From NCBI GenBank assembly GCA_036490175.1, contig DASXEJ010000355.1:1-64000 (forward strand): a DNA stretch of 64,000 nt, in the 5' to 3' direction. Under the pieces are notes generated by a model. That model saw only the letters and a program-made list of their open reading frames with translations. It was not told where the DNA came from and searched no databases. How positions within the stretch are numbered: the stretch's first letter is position 1; every line of letters starts with the position of its first letter. Made by a program: the position numbers and the translations under genes. Shown here in pieces: positions 28,410 through 36,468 of the stretch. The stretch is from Pirellulales bacterium (GTDB taxonomy: Bacteria; Planctomycetota; Planctomycetia; Pirellulales; JACPPG01).

Positions 28410-28745
28410 ATGGCGAAAGCCACTGCAACCGCTGCCAAGAAAGCGCCCAGCAAGAGCGAGACCCTGAACAACATTTCCGCCGCCACCGGTGTCAGCCGGA
28501 AGGACGTGTCGGCCGTTCTGGAGACCCTCGCCGGCGAAGTGCGCAAGGCTCTCGGAAACCGTGGACCGGGCGTGTTCGCCGTTCCCGGACTGGTCAAGAT
28601 CACCAAGAAGAAGGTGCCGGCTCGCTCGGCCAAGAAGAACGTCCCGAACCCGTTCAAGCCGGGAGAGACGATGGACGTCAAGGCGCGTCCGGCCTACAAC
28701 AAGGTCGCCATTCGCGCTCTGAAAAACCTCAAGGACATGGTCTAA
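28410..28745 (+). CDS. HU/IHF-family DNA-binding protein
   Basis: The 111-residue basic histone-like protein binds and bends DNA as a dimer. A Lys/Ala-rich tail (MAKATATAAKKAPSK) precedes the HU fold: helices SETLNNISAATGVSRKDVSAVLETLAGEV, then GVFAVPGLVKITKKKV, the arm region with NPFKPGETMDV in place of the classical RNPxTGE, and the C-terminal helix RPAYNKVAIRALKNL. The arm Pro is kept, but the RNP tripeptide reads PNP. The perfect Shine-Dalgarno AAGGAGGT at 28392-28399, 10 bases before ATG, fixes the start and predicts strong expression. It stands alone, with hairpins on both sides. Confidence 0.92.
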   Translation: MAKATATAAKKAPSKSETLNNISAATGVSRKDVSAVLETLAGEVRKALGNRGPGVFAVPGLVKITKKKVPARSAKKNVPNPFKPGETMDVKARPAYNKVAIRALKNLKDMV

Positions 28746-28804
28746 GTCGACCCGATCTCAACCGATCGGTCCGCAACGATCACGCCCTAGGCGGAATCGC
28801 ACTT

Positions 28805-28891
28805 GCGACCGCTCGTCCGTGGGCTCGCCGTTGGTGTTCTCCTTAATCGGAGCTCGCTAGGCAGCATACGGTCGAGCGGTCGCTTTTTTTT
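28805..28891 (+). terminator. Terminator of the HU gene, long-loop type
   Basis: GCGACCGCTCG (28805-28815) and CGAGCGGTCGC (28873-28883) are an exact 11-base inverted repeat separated by 57 bases and followed directly by eight T (28884-28891). It begins 60 bases after the HU stop. The loop is long for a plain terminator and may fold into a second stem, so a stable 3' untranslated element or a small RNA is possible. Confidence 0.7.
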
Positions 28892-28965
28892 CGCGCTGCC
28901 CGTGCGACGCAGGTCGAGGTAGGGGTGGGCGTCGCCTTCGATTTTCGGCACGAGTCGATAGCTCG

Positions 28966-29748
28966 TCAAAAACGCATGGCCGTGAAGCCGCCGTCCACGT
29001 AATAGGCCGCACCGGTAATGAAGCTACCTGCGGTGCGCGAGAGCAGCAAAAGCGCTGTACCGACCAACTCTTCCGGCTTGCCGAAACGGGCCATCGGAGT
29101 CTGCTGCATGATACTCGTCGTGCGCTCGGCGTCGAGGATCTTGCGGTTCTGCTCAGCGGGAAAAAAACCGGGGCAGAGAGCGTTCACCCGCACGCCATGT
29201 GGCGCAAACTCGCGGGCCACATTGCGGGTAAGGTTCACCACAGCCGCCTTCGAGGCCGAGTAGGCGAACACCTTCGATAACGGACGGTCGGCCGTTACGC
29301 TGGCGATATTCAGAATCGCTCCGCCTCCGGTTGCGGTCATATGGCCGCCAAAAATTTGGCAGCCGAGGTGAACCGCGGTGAGATTGTTCGCCAACACGAA
29401 GTTCCAATCCTCGTCGCGGACGTCAGCATAACTGCTGGCCGAGTTGACGCCGGCGCCATTGATCAGCATGTCGACGCGGCCCTGTTGTGAGAGGGCCGCG
29501 TCCAATAACGCCTCGACAGAGGACCGCTCGCTCACTTCCACCGGCAGGAATGAAGCCTTGCCCCCCGCCTCATGAATCAGCCGCACGCGCTCTTCACCAC
29601 GCTCGCGATTACGGCCGGCCACAACGATCGTGGCCCCCGCCTGGGCAAGCCCTTGGCACAACGCGCCCCCCAACACGCCCGTACCGCCGGTGACGACGGC
29701 CACCTGGCCTGCGAGACTGAACAGCTCTTCCAGAAACGGATTGGCCAT
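28966..29748 (-). CDS. SDR-family oxidoreductase
   Basis: The 260-residue NAD(P)-dependent short-chain dehydrogenase has cofactor motif TGGTGVLGGAL (TGxxxGxG), NGAG, catalytic Ser in NIASV, YSASK (Tyr and Lys) and a C-terminus ending in YYVDGGFTAMRF. The length is normal. The closest types by pattern are gluconate 5-dehydrogenase or fructuronate-type SDRs. It follows gnd by 33 bases on the same strand, which supports a gluconate or sugar-acid substrate, but this is inference. The ATG at 29748 was chosen; a TTG at 29781 directly after the gnd stop is possible but lacks a ribosome-binding site. Confidence 0.85.
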   Translation of the reverse strand: MANPFLEELFSLAGQVAVVTGGTGVLGGALCQGLAQAGATIVVAGRNRERGEERVRLIHEAGGKASFLPVEVSERSSVEALLDAALSQQGRVDMLINGAGVNSASSYADVRDEDWNFVLANNLTAVHLGCQIFGGHMTATGGGAILNIASVTADRPLSKVFAYSASKAAVVNLTRNVAREFAPHGVRVNALCPGFFPAEQNRKILDAERTTSIMQQTPMARFGKPEELVGTALLLLSRTAGSFITGAAYYVDGGFTAMRF

Positions 29749-29781
29749 GGTCGTAGTCGATGCCGGGTAAGAAATGTTCAA

Positions 29782-31224
29782 TCAATCTTTCGGAGGTCGG
29801 CGCAGGCTGAGCCAATCCGTGTGGAACATGCCTGGCTTATCGACGCGGGCGTAGGTATGCGCGCCGAAGTAGTCACGCTGCGCTTGCAATAGGTTGGCCG
29901 GCAATCGTTCGCTGCGGTAACCATCGTAATAGGTCAACGCGGTCGTCAGTGCAGGGACCGGCACGCCCAACTCCATCGACGTGGCCGCCACGTGCCGCCA
30001 GGCTTCCTGCGCGTGACCGACGACTTCAGTGAAATAGGGTGCCAACAGCAGGTTTTCGAGATGAGCGTTCGCGTCGAAGGCTTCCTTGATACGGTCCAAA
30101 AACCGTGCCCTGATGATGCACCCCCCCCGCCATAGCAAGGCGATGTTGCCGCAGTTGAGCGACCAATCGTGCTCTTTGGCCGCCGCTTGCATCTGCACAA
30201 AGCCTTGTGCGTAGCTGCAAATCTTCGACGCGTACAAGGCCCGACGCACTTGCTCGACGAACTTCTCACGGTCGCCAGTGTACTTCGTCTTCGGTGCGGG
30301 CAAGACCTTGCTGGCCCGCACACGCTGCTCCCTGAGGGCCGACAGACTGCGGGCGTAGACGGCCTCGGTAACCAAAGTACTTGGCACGCCCAGGTCGAGC
30401 GCCAGCTGGCTCATCCACTTGCCGGTTCCTTTGGCCCCGGCGGTATCCAGAATCATGTCGACCAGGAATTTGCCGGTGAGTTCGTCTTTGACGCTGAAGA
30501 TGTCGCGGCTGATCTCGATCAAATAGCTGTCGAGATCGCCGCGGTTCCACTCGGCAAAGACGTCGTAGAGCTTGTCGTTCGACAAACCCAACACGTTGGC
30601 CAACAGCGAATAGGCCTCGCAAATCAACTGCATGTCGCCATATTCGATGCCGTTATGGACCATCTTCACATAGTGACCTGCGCCGCGCGGGCCGACCCAC
30701 TCGCAGCAGGGAATGTCGTGGTTCGGACCCACCTTGGCGGCAATAGCCTGGAAGATCGGCTTCACCAGCGGCCACGCGGCCGGACTACCACCGGGCATCA
30801 TGCTGGGGCCCTTGAGCGCACCTTCCTCACCGCCCGAGACGCCGGTGCCGATGAACAGCAGGCCCTTGGACTCGACGTACTTAGTGCGCCGCTCGGTGTC
30901 GGCATAGTGCGTGTTGCCGCCGTCGATGATGACATCGCCGGGCGAGAGTAATGGAATCAATTGCTCGATCACGGTGTCGACGGCCGGACCGGCCTTGATC
31001 ATCAGCATCACTTTGCGCGGCTGCGCGAGGCTGGACACCAACTCTTCCACCGTATGGCAACCGACGACCTGCTTGCCTACGGCACGCTTGGCGACAAAGT
31101 CATCGACAACGCTGGTCGTACGGTTGAAGACGGCAATTCGGTAGCCCCGGCTTTCGATGTTCAGCGCCAGGTTCTCGCCCATCACGGCCAAGCCGATCAG
31201 GCCAATATCACACGGTTTGCTCAT
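29782..31224 (-). CDS. gnd: 6-phosphogluconate dehydrogenase, decarboxylating
   Basis: The 480-residue enzyme oxidises 6-phosphogluconate to ribulose 5-phosphate and CO2, with reduction of NADP+ or NAD+, in the oxidative pentose phosphate pathway. The N-terminus carries the Rossmann motif GLAVMGENLALNIESRGY. The substrate motif is present as GTGVSGGEEGALKGPSMMPG, the catalytic Lys/Asn region as GAGHYVKMVHNGIEYGDMQ, and the C-terminal signature as YFGAHTYARVD. The length fits the long homodimeric form. It is followed by the SDR gene and preceded by a HAD phosphatase and phosphofructokinase gene on the same strand. Confidence 0.97.
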   Translation of the reverse strand: MSKPCDIGLIGLAVMGENLALNIESRGYRIAVFNRTTSVVDDFVAKRAVGKQVVGCHTVEELVSSLAQPRKVMLMIKAGPAVDTVIEQLIPLLSPGDVIIDGGNTHYADTERRTKYVESKGLLFIGTGVSGGEEGALKGPSMMPGGSPAAWPLVKPIFQAIAAKVGPNHDIPCCEWVGPRGAGHYVKMVHNGIEYGDMQLICEAYSLLANVLGLSNDKLYDVFAEWNRGDLDSYLIEISRDIFSVKDELTGKFLVDMILDTAGAKGTGKWMSQLALDLGVPSTLVTEAVYARSLSALREQRVRASKVLPAPKTKYTGDREKFVEQVRRALYASKICSYAQGFVQMQAAAKEHDWSLNCGNIALLWRGGCIIRARFLDRIKEAFDANAHLENLLLAPYFTEVVGHAQEAWRHVAATSMELGVPVPALTTALTYYDGYRSERLPANLLQAQRDYFGAHTYARVDKPGMFHTDWLSLRRPPKD

Positions 31225-31364
31225 GGCAGTAGTCGATATTCAGTATTTGGTATTTAGGAGCGGACGCTGATCGCTGATTGTTGCGCGAAAAAGGAAACAC
31301 AAGAAACTCGCGCAACGCAGGATGTGATACATACCCTCTCGTTGCATGAATAGCGCTCGTCATT

Positions 31365-32231
31365 TCAGTTGTTCACAGGCCACGGCGGCTTTTCCGGCAG
31401 GCATTTGTCGAACGCGGCCAGCAGTTTGGCTTGATACGCGCCAGCAAAGGTCTTGGCGAAGAAACGATCGATTCCTTCTTCGAAGAGCTGCCGCCAACTG
31501 GCTTCCTCGGCCCCCGGATTGATCGGAAAGAAAAGGGCGTGATTGGCGACCGCGGCTTTGTAGTCGCCCGGCGCGTCACCGACCATTAGTGTGTGATGTG
31601 CCGCGTACTTGGCCGCTGCGCCCAGGGTTTCTTTTTTGGTGCCGATTTCCTGCCCACAGATGGCGGCCACGTAAGAGTCGAGTCCGTGTTCTTCCCATTC
31701 GCGGTGCAATGCTTCGTTGGGTGTGGCCGAGATCACCAGCACATCGGCCTTGCCGCGCAACTTTTCCAGACACTCGCGTACAAAAGGAAAAGGCGGCACA
31801 CCGCGCACCATGCCGGCGATCGTCTCATTGACGGCTTTCGACCAAGCCAACGCTTGCCGTAGATCGGCATCGCCCGTCTTTTCCACGGCCGCGGCCAGCG
31901 CCGGGTTGGCTTGCTTGGTCTCGACTTTCAGCCACTCGACCAGCCCGGCGGGAATGCGAATGCCGATTCCGCGCGCGGCCACCTCGGGCCGTTTGGCCAA
32001 CCATTCGAGCGCCTCGATCAAAGCCGGAAAGCGATTGATGCCACGGCTCTTGGAATACAAGTTGACGAACTCGGCCGCCTCGCGCGCGTACTTGCTGACA
32101 CCCTGCAGCTCATAACTGTTGATGATGTTCGGAATGAAGCACTCCTTGTGCTTCAGCTCCATTGTGTCGAACGCGCAGCCGTCGGAGTCGATGCCGACCA
32201 GAAACTCGTGCTTCTTGGTGATTTCAAACAT
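31365..32231 (-). CDS. HAD-superfamily hydrolase
   Basis: The 288-residue protein has HAD motif I as DSDGCAFD (about 15-22), motif II VLVISATP, a Lys in GTKKETL and motif IV GDAPGDYKAA, so the phosphatase core is complete. A large helical cap lies between motifs I and II (about 25-160). Position between a PPi-type phosphofructokinase gene and gnd suggests a sugar-phosphate or polyol-phosphate substrate, but the substrate cannot be read from sequence. It is 140 bases upstream of gnd. Confidence 0.85.
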   Translation of the reverse strand: MFEITKKHEFLVGIDSDGCAFDTMELKHKECFIPNIINSYELQGVSKYAREAAEFVNLYSKSRGINRFPALIEALEWLAKRPEVAARGIGIRIPAGLVEWLKVETKQANPALAAAVEKTGDADLRQALAWSKAVNETIAGMVRGVPPFPFVRECLEKLRGKADVLVISATPNEALHREWEEHGLDSYVAAICGQEIGTKKETLGAAAKYAAHHTLMVGDAPGDYKAAVANHALFFPINPGAEEASWRQLFEEGIDRFFAKTFAGAYQAKLLAAFDKCLPEKPPWPVNN

Positions 32232-32488
32232 GGAATATCTGCAAATCGTGTTTAAGCGTCACGTGATTAAAAAAATTGCTAGGGTCGAAATCACGCGCTC
32301 TGGTCCGACGAACAATCACGAGACAGGCCGCATATTTTCAAAAACAATTTAAACTGCGAATAACAGGAATAGAGGACAGAAGAACGGAAGGAATGACCGC
32401 GTCTTAGTGCTTTCACCGGTCTTTTGTTTTTATTCGTGTGATCCGTGGATCTCAATATTTGTCTTTGTGCGTTCCAGCACGCAGGCAA
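32232..32488. other. Intergenic region without a visible gene
   Basis: 257 bases between the phosphofructokinase and HAD genes. It is AT-richer than its surroundings and holds a TCACGTGA palindrome near 32260 and GATCCGTGGATC at 32440-32451. No T-tailed hairpin was seen on the minus strand, so read-through from the kinase gene is possible. Confidence 0.3.
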
Positions 32489-33778
32489 TTATTTTCGATC
32501 CGCCTCGGGCACGTATTTCGGTAGCTTTTGTTCGGCGTAAATCGGCTCGAAACGGGTCAGCCGCTGACGACCAGCGATCATCGGCAGCGAGACCATGTCT
32601 TCGCCCACCAGCGGCCGCGCGTAACGCACGAAGTCGTCGGTAACGTCGCAGCCGTCGGCCGTGATCCATTGCTGTGGGAAGGTTCGCTCGCTGTTGGCCA
32701 CCTCGGCGAGCGACACTTTGTCGTAGCGGGCCGAATAGATAGGCCCCGGCTCGCGCAGGATCGTCGCCATGAAGCCACTCTCGCCGCGCGCCGCCAGCAG
32801 GGCCGCCATCTGGCCGCTGCGATAGGCTTCTTCGAGGTCGACGGTCGAGGCATAAGCCATCGAGTGACGTTGGTCCGTGCCCGAGACGTTGCCGCGCGCC
32901 GCCCCCTTGGCTGCCAACCCGACGCGATTGAGATGATTGACGACCGTCTGCGCGACCGTCGTCTGGCTCGAGCTGAACATCACGTGGCCGAACGAGTCTT
33001 TGACTTCGCCCAGCTTTCCGACGTCGAAGCCTTCGCTTACGACAACCAGGCACCGCGCGGTTGCGCGCAATTGATCGTTCACCTGGTCGGTCAATTTCTC
33101 GAGCGTGCAAGAGCTTTCAGCCAGGTAGATTTTCAGCGGCATCTGCCGATCGGGGTCAGCCAATCGCGCCGCCGCCGGGATGAAACCGATCTTTCGGCCC
33201 ATCGCTTGCATCACCAGGACGGGATCGGCCGGGCAGGAGCCGGCGTTTTCCTCGTTGGCGTTCTGGATCGAGTGCATCCAATATTTTGCTACCGAGCCGA
33301 AGCCCGGCGTGTGGTCGATCAGTTTGAATTCGCTGTCTCCCACGTCGTTGTCGATGGTCTTGGGCACCCCGACCGCGACCAGGTCGAGGCCGCGCTCATG
33401 GGCGAGCGCCGCGATCTTGTTGGCGGTGTCCATCGAATCGTTGCCGCCGATGTACAGGAAATAGCCCACGTGATGGGCGCGGAGCACATCGATGACGCGC
33501 TCGAAATCTTCCTTTTGACTGGCACGCAGCTTGTAACGACAGGTGCCGATCGAACCTGCCGCCGGCGTGCAACGCAACAGGGCCACTTCGTCGGCGGGCT
33601 GCGCCGAGAGATCCAGCAGTTCTTCCTTGAGGACCCCTTCGATCCCGTGCCTGCCGCCATAGACGGTGGCAATCTCGTTCAACTCGCGGGCCGTCTCGAT
33701 GATGCCGCGCAGACTGTTGTTGATCACCGGGCTTGGCCCGCCGCTCTGCGCGACGACCATATTGCGGGGGCGACTCAT
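32489..33778 (-). CDS. pfp: 6-phosphofructokinase, probably pyrophosphate-dependent
   Basis: The 429-residue protein phosphorylates fructose 6-phosphate. The nucleotide/PPi loop is AQSGGPSPVIN near the N-terminus. The donor-specificity position reads GGNDS (about 116-120): the ATP enzymes have GGDGS, whereas an Asp in place of that second Gly, with PKTIDND instead of PGTIDND (about 142-148), marks PPi-dependent types. MGRKIGFIPA follows. The Asp-to-Asn change within GGND is a variant seen in the long PFK clades. It heads a minus-strand group with HAD phosphatase, gnd and SDR genes. PPi use would make the step reversible. Confidence 0.88.
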   Translation of the reverse strand: MSRPRNMVVAQSGGPSPVINNSLRGIIETARELNEIATVYGGRHGIEGVLKEELLDLSAQPADEVALLRCTPAAGSIGTCRYKLRASQKEDFERVIDVLRAHHVGYFLYIGGNDSMDTANKIAALAHERGLDLVAVGVPKTIDNDVGDSEFKLIDHTPGFGSVAKYWMHSIQNANEENAGSCPADPVLVMQAMGRKIGFIPAAARLADPDRQMPLKIYLAESSCTLEKLTDQVNDQLRATARCLVVVSEGFDVGKLGEVKDSFGHVMFSSSQTTVAQTVVNHLNRVGLAAKGAARGNVSGTDQRHSMAYASTVDLEEAYRSGQMAALLAARGESGFMATILREPGPIYSARYDKVSLAEVANSERTFPQQWITADGCDVTDDFVRYARPLVGEDMVSLPMIAGRQRLTRFEPIYAEQKLPKYVPEADRK

Positions 33779-34185
33779 GGTGTCGTATTACGATCCGTGG
33801 GTTTCGTGGATGAGCAGGGCAGCGGGGGGCGCGCCGGTTGCGGAGCCCGCATCGCCGCTGGCGGGCCGCTGAGGCCCGTATCAAAGCCCGCGATTGTAAC
33901 GCGGGGCGCATCGGCAGACAACGATGGCAGGCTGTTTTACGCGACTACTGCCACCGCAGGCCCACAATAAGTATTGGTCCATCGGGCCACACGATTCGTG
34001 ACCGTGTCGCGGTAAGAAAATGAACAGGCGAACCGCAGCGGGGACTTTGCCACAGCCTCGGGCTGCTTTGTCGGCTGGGGCGCGTATACTAACCGCTTGC
34101 GTGCCGCACTGGTGCATGTCCGCTGTCGACGGGCAGGAGTACCGTGCGTGCGACGGTCCCTAGTTCCTACGAGGCGAAATCGACA
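33779..34185. other. Divergent promoter region of the PFK and acetyltransferase genes
   Basis: About 400 bases with no supported gene. A small hairpin CCCGCG-7-CGCGGG lies near 33889-33905. Promoters for the minus-strand PFK gene and the plus-strand acetyltransferase gene should be here, but no clear boxes were recognised. Confidence 0.35.
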
Positions 34186-34722
34186 ATGCTCACTGAAGTC
34201 ACCACCTACTACCTGGAGCTTTCCGAACCTGCGGGTTTGCGTCCGGCGCGTGCGCCGGACGTGCCGCTGGAAATTCATCAGGTGCAGATTCCCCTGCCCG
34301 AGTTGAATCGATTCTTTTACGTTGCAGTCGGCCGCGACTGGCACTGGCGGGCAAGATTGAAATGGTCTCGCGAGCGTTGGTTGGAATACATGGGGCGCCC
34401 CGAACTGGAAACCTGGCTCGTCTTGGTTGCCGGCACGCCGGCCGGCTATTACGAACAGGAATTGCAGCCCGACGGCAATGCCGAAATCGTTAATTTCGGC
34501 ATGCTGCCGGCCTTCGTCGGTCGCGGGCTTGGGGGCCATCTGCTCACGCATGCCGTCGAGCGCGGATGGGAGCGCGGCGCGAAACGCGTGTGGTTGCACA
34601 CCTGCACGCTCGATCATCCTCGCGCGCTCGAGCATTACCTGGCACGCGGCTTTCGCCTATACGACGAGAAGACAATCGAGCGCGAAATCGACGCCGGACC
34701 GCAATCCTGGCCCGAGGTGTAA
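34186..34722 (+). CDS. GNAT-family N-acetyltransferase
   Basis: The 178-residue acetyl-CoA-dependent transferase has the GNAT core: WLVLVAGTPAGYYEQEL (strands 2-4), FGMLPAFVGRGLGGHLLTHA (motif A with pyrophosphate-binding RGLGGH) and ALEHYLARGFRLYD (motif B). Substrate unknown. The ATG at 34186 (MLTEVTTYYLEL) fits the family N-terminus; a GTG at 34144 with AGGAG upstream would add 14 residues. It is convergent with the next gene, 20 bases away. Confidence 0.88.
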   Translation: MLTEVTTYYLELSEPAGLRPARAPDVPLEIHQVQIPLPELNRFFYVAVGRDWHWRARLKWSRERWLEYMGRPELETWLVLVAGTPAGYYEQELQPDGNAEIVNFGMLPAFVGRGLGGHLLTHAVERGWERGAKRVWLHTCTLDHPRALEHYLARGFRLYDEKTIEREIDAGPQSWPEV

Positions 34723-34742
34723 TTCGGGCTTGGGCCGATCGC

Positions 34743-35078
34743 TCAGGCGGCGCGACGACGATTCGCATGTTGGGCCCGCTCGCGCATCAGGTCGCTGAGC
34801 ACGCTCCGCACCACACGATCGTGAGCCCGTTCGCTTAGGGTGGATAACGCCAAACGGCCCAGATCTGGATGCGCTTGGGCGGCCACCGTGACTTGCGCCA
34901 ACACGATCGGCCGCGCCTTGGCCCAGACGTAACCGCGAGCCTCGGCGTGCGTCATCAAGGCGACGCGTGGCTGGCAAATGTCGTGCAGCAGGCCATACGT
35001 TTGACGGCTAAGTTGCTGGGCCAGTTCGTCGATGAGTTGCGTGGCGCGCAGATCGGCCACGAAGCTGAAGAGTCCCAT
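34743..35078 (-). CDS. Conserved-looking hypothetical protein
   Basis: A 111-residue protein starting MGLFSFVADLRATQLIDELA. It appears all-helical, with a Trp-containing segment GYVWAKARPIVLAQV and a basic C-terminus (MRERAQHANRRRAA). There is no signal peptide or membrane helix. GGAAAGGA about 9 bases upstream supports the start at 35078. No family recognised. Confidence 0.55.
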   Translation of the reverse strand: MGLFSFVADLRATQLIDELAQQLSRQTYGLLHDICQPRVALMTHAEARGYVWAKARPIVLAQVTVAAQAHPDLGRLALSTLSERAHDRVVRSVLSDLMRERAQHANRRRAA

Positions 35079-35740
35079 GGGGCCGGAATCCTTTCCAAAA
35101 AACGCCTTTGTCCTGCACACCCCCGAACGGCCGCCACGCGGTCTTGCGCGGGAGGTATTCGGTGGCTATGACACTCGATCCGACGCGACGGAGGATTCGC
35201 GACGGCAGGGCAGCGGCAATATTCTCTGCTGTTTCGATCCGTCGTTTCGGCGTCCTTGCCGGGACACGCCCGCGTCGCTGCGGGGAGCCCAAGACGATCC
35301 TTCTTTTCAACCAATCGATTCGGCGTGCGCGAATCTTCACTTCTTCTGCTAGCGTCAGCAGAGTCGTACCAAAAAGTGCGCGGAAAGGCTCAAGTGCGAG
35401 CAGCGCGACTAAAGAGTGACGACGGAACCGACGGGCAGGAAACGTGTCGACTAGTCTGGCTGGCGAGCCAATTCAACCGGAGGGCTTTGACTATGAGATC
35501 ACCACGTACTCCTCGCGGCCATGGTGCGCAGAGTGTCCTGGTTCATCTAGCCAGCGCGATGCGGTGCGTGCACAAAAACGAACGTGTGCGCAGCGGCCAC
35601 GGCACACTTAACTGATATGCAGAAGGCCCCGCCGCAGATCAGCGTCGGATCCGGCAAGTAGTCGTAAGTAGTCGTAAGTAGCGGCGCCAGCTACCCTTGA
35701 CCCACCCGAGCAGTTCCCCTAAGTTACCGAAGACTTTTTG
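35079..35740. other. Intergenic region upstream of tRNA-Cys
   Basis: 660 bases without a supported gene; the open frames have implausible composition. A 10-base unit GTCGTAAGTA is repeated in tandem at 35661-35680, with a third partial copy just before it, about 60 bases upstream of the tRNA. The stretch probably contains the promoters for the hypothetical gene and the tRNA. Confidence 0.4.
35661..35680 (+). repeat. Short tandem repeat, 10-base unit
   Basis: Two exact copies of GTCGTAAGTA preceded by AAGTA from a partial copy. The tandem lies upstream of tRNA-Cys. No function is evident. Confidence 0.6.
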
Positions 35741-35812
35741 GGCGCTGTAGCCAAGTGGCTAAGGCAGCGGATTGCAAATCCGCCACCGTGGGTTCGACTC
35801 CCACCAGCGCCT
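35741..35812 (+). tRNA. trnC: tRNA-Cys (anticodon GCA)
   Basis: A complete cloverleaf can be drawn. Acceptor GGCGCTG (35741-35747) pairs with CAGCGCC (35805-35811), and the discriminator base is T, as expected for tRNA-Cys. The D arm is GCC...GGC, the anticodon stem is GCGGA/TCCGC with loop TTGCAAA, and the anticodon GCA lies at 35774-35776. The T arm is GTGGG-TTCGACT-CCCAC. CCA is not encoded. A terminator follows seven bases later. Confidence 0.96.
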
Positions 35813-35818
35813 CTCATG

Positions 35819-35864
35819 AAAAAACGCCGGAATCCTCGGTAAATGTAAGGGTTCTGGCGTTTTT
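35819..35864 (+). terminator. Rho-independent terminator after tRNA-Cys
   Basis: AAAACGCCGGAATCCT pairs with AGGGTTCTGGCGTTTT (two G-U pairs) and ends in TTTTT at 35860-35864. It sits directly behind the tRNA and could also act on the minus strand because of the leading A-run. Confidence 0.85.
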
Positions 35865-36109
35865 CGTGCGCTCGGCGGCCGATTGCCTAACTTACCAAGG
35901 TGGTCAGCAGTGGTCGCATTAGGCCTCCAAGTGCGCACAGGGTGATGGTCTGGCGATGGCGATCATGGGGACGATCTCCTTCAGTAGGTAGAGACCGCCC
36001 CAGCACGGAAGCGGTCGTGCTAAGGAATCACAACCGCTCCGCGACAGGCGAGAGCAGCGAGAGAGTGGGCAACTTGCTGGTCAGCTACGCGGGAACGGCA
36101 CCACGCTAG

Positions 36110-36388
36110 GTGTTGGCGACGGGCAGCTGGGCGACTTCACGTCGACCGGACATGCTCGATCCATCAGCCAACCGCCGCGTGACGAACCGGACACACCGCA
36201 GTCGCACGGACCCCGAGGCCACGTTAGCCCAAAAGCGCGGCACTGCCCTCCAATTCAAGTATAAGGTGCATCAGACGATCGACGCCGAAAGCCGCGTCAT
36301 ACTCGACGCTGAAGTCACTATAGGCGGGCGGCACGACAACCAGCCGTATCTTGCCAACCCGCCGGTGGCCAAAAAGCGGTCGGCATAG
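36110..36388 (+). pseudogene. Transposase remnant (IS1182/IS5-like)
   Basis: The reading frame encodes NRTHRSRTDPEATLAQKRG, then KYKVHQTIDAESRVILDAEV and GGRHDNQPYLAN. This matches the central part of IS1182/IS5-like DDE transposases (the TDPEA..L and KxHxxIDxxSRVILDxEVT region). Only about 80 residues are left: the N-terminal part and the catalytic C-terminal half are missing. The frame upstream is interrupted by TAG at 36107-36109 and shows no clear transposase sequence. It is dead on sight. It marks the left side of a scarred region beside tRNA-Cys. Confidence 0.75.
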
Positions 36389-36468
36389 CTTGAAACTGGC
36401 TTAGGGGAGTGTGAGAATACCAACGGTCAAAGTGGTTACTGTATCGCTGGATGTCACGGGGGTGGACC

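Noticed and set aside
33937..34635. 232-residue minus-strand frame
   Set aside because: Antisense to the GNAT acetyltransferase, which has clear family motifs on the plus strand.
35256..35615. 119-residue plus-strand frame upstream of tRNA-Cys
   Set aside because: Composition is unlike neighbouring proteins, with no motif and no good start site; treated as intergenic.
35741..35812. tRNA-Cys as an integration site for a genomic island
   Set aside because: No integrase and no second copy of the tRNA 3' end was seen within the window; only old transposase scraps lie downstream.
35900..36109. 69-residue frame before the IS1182-like remnant
   Set aside because: Same frame as the remnant but separated by TAG and without recognisable transposase sequence; could be decayed element DNA but cannot be supported.
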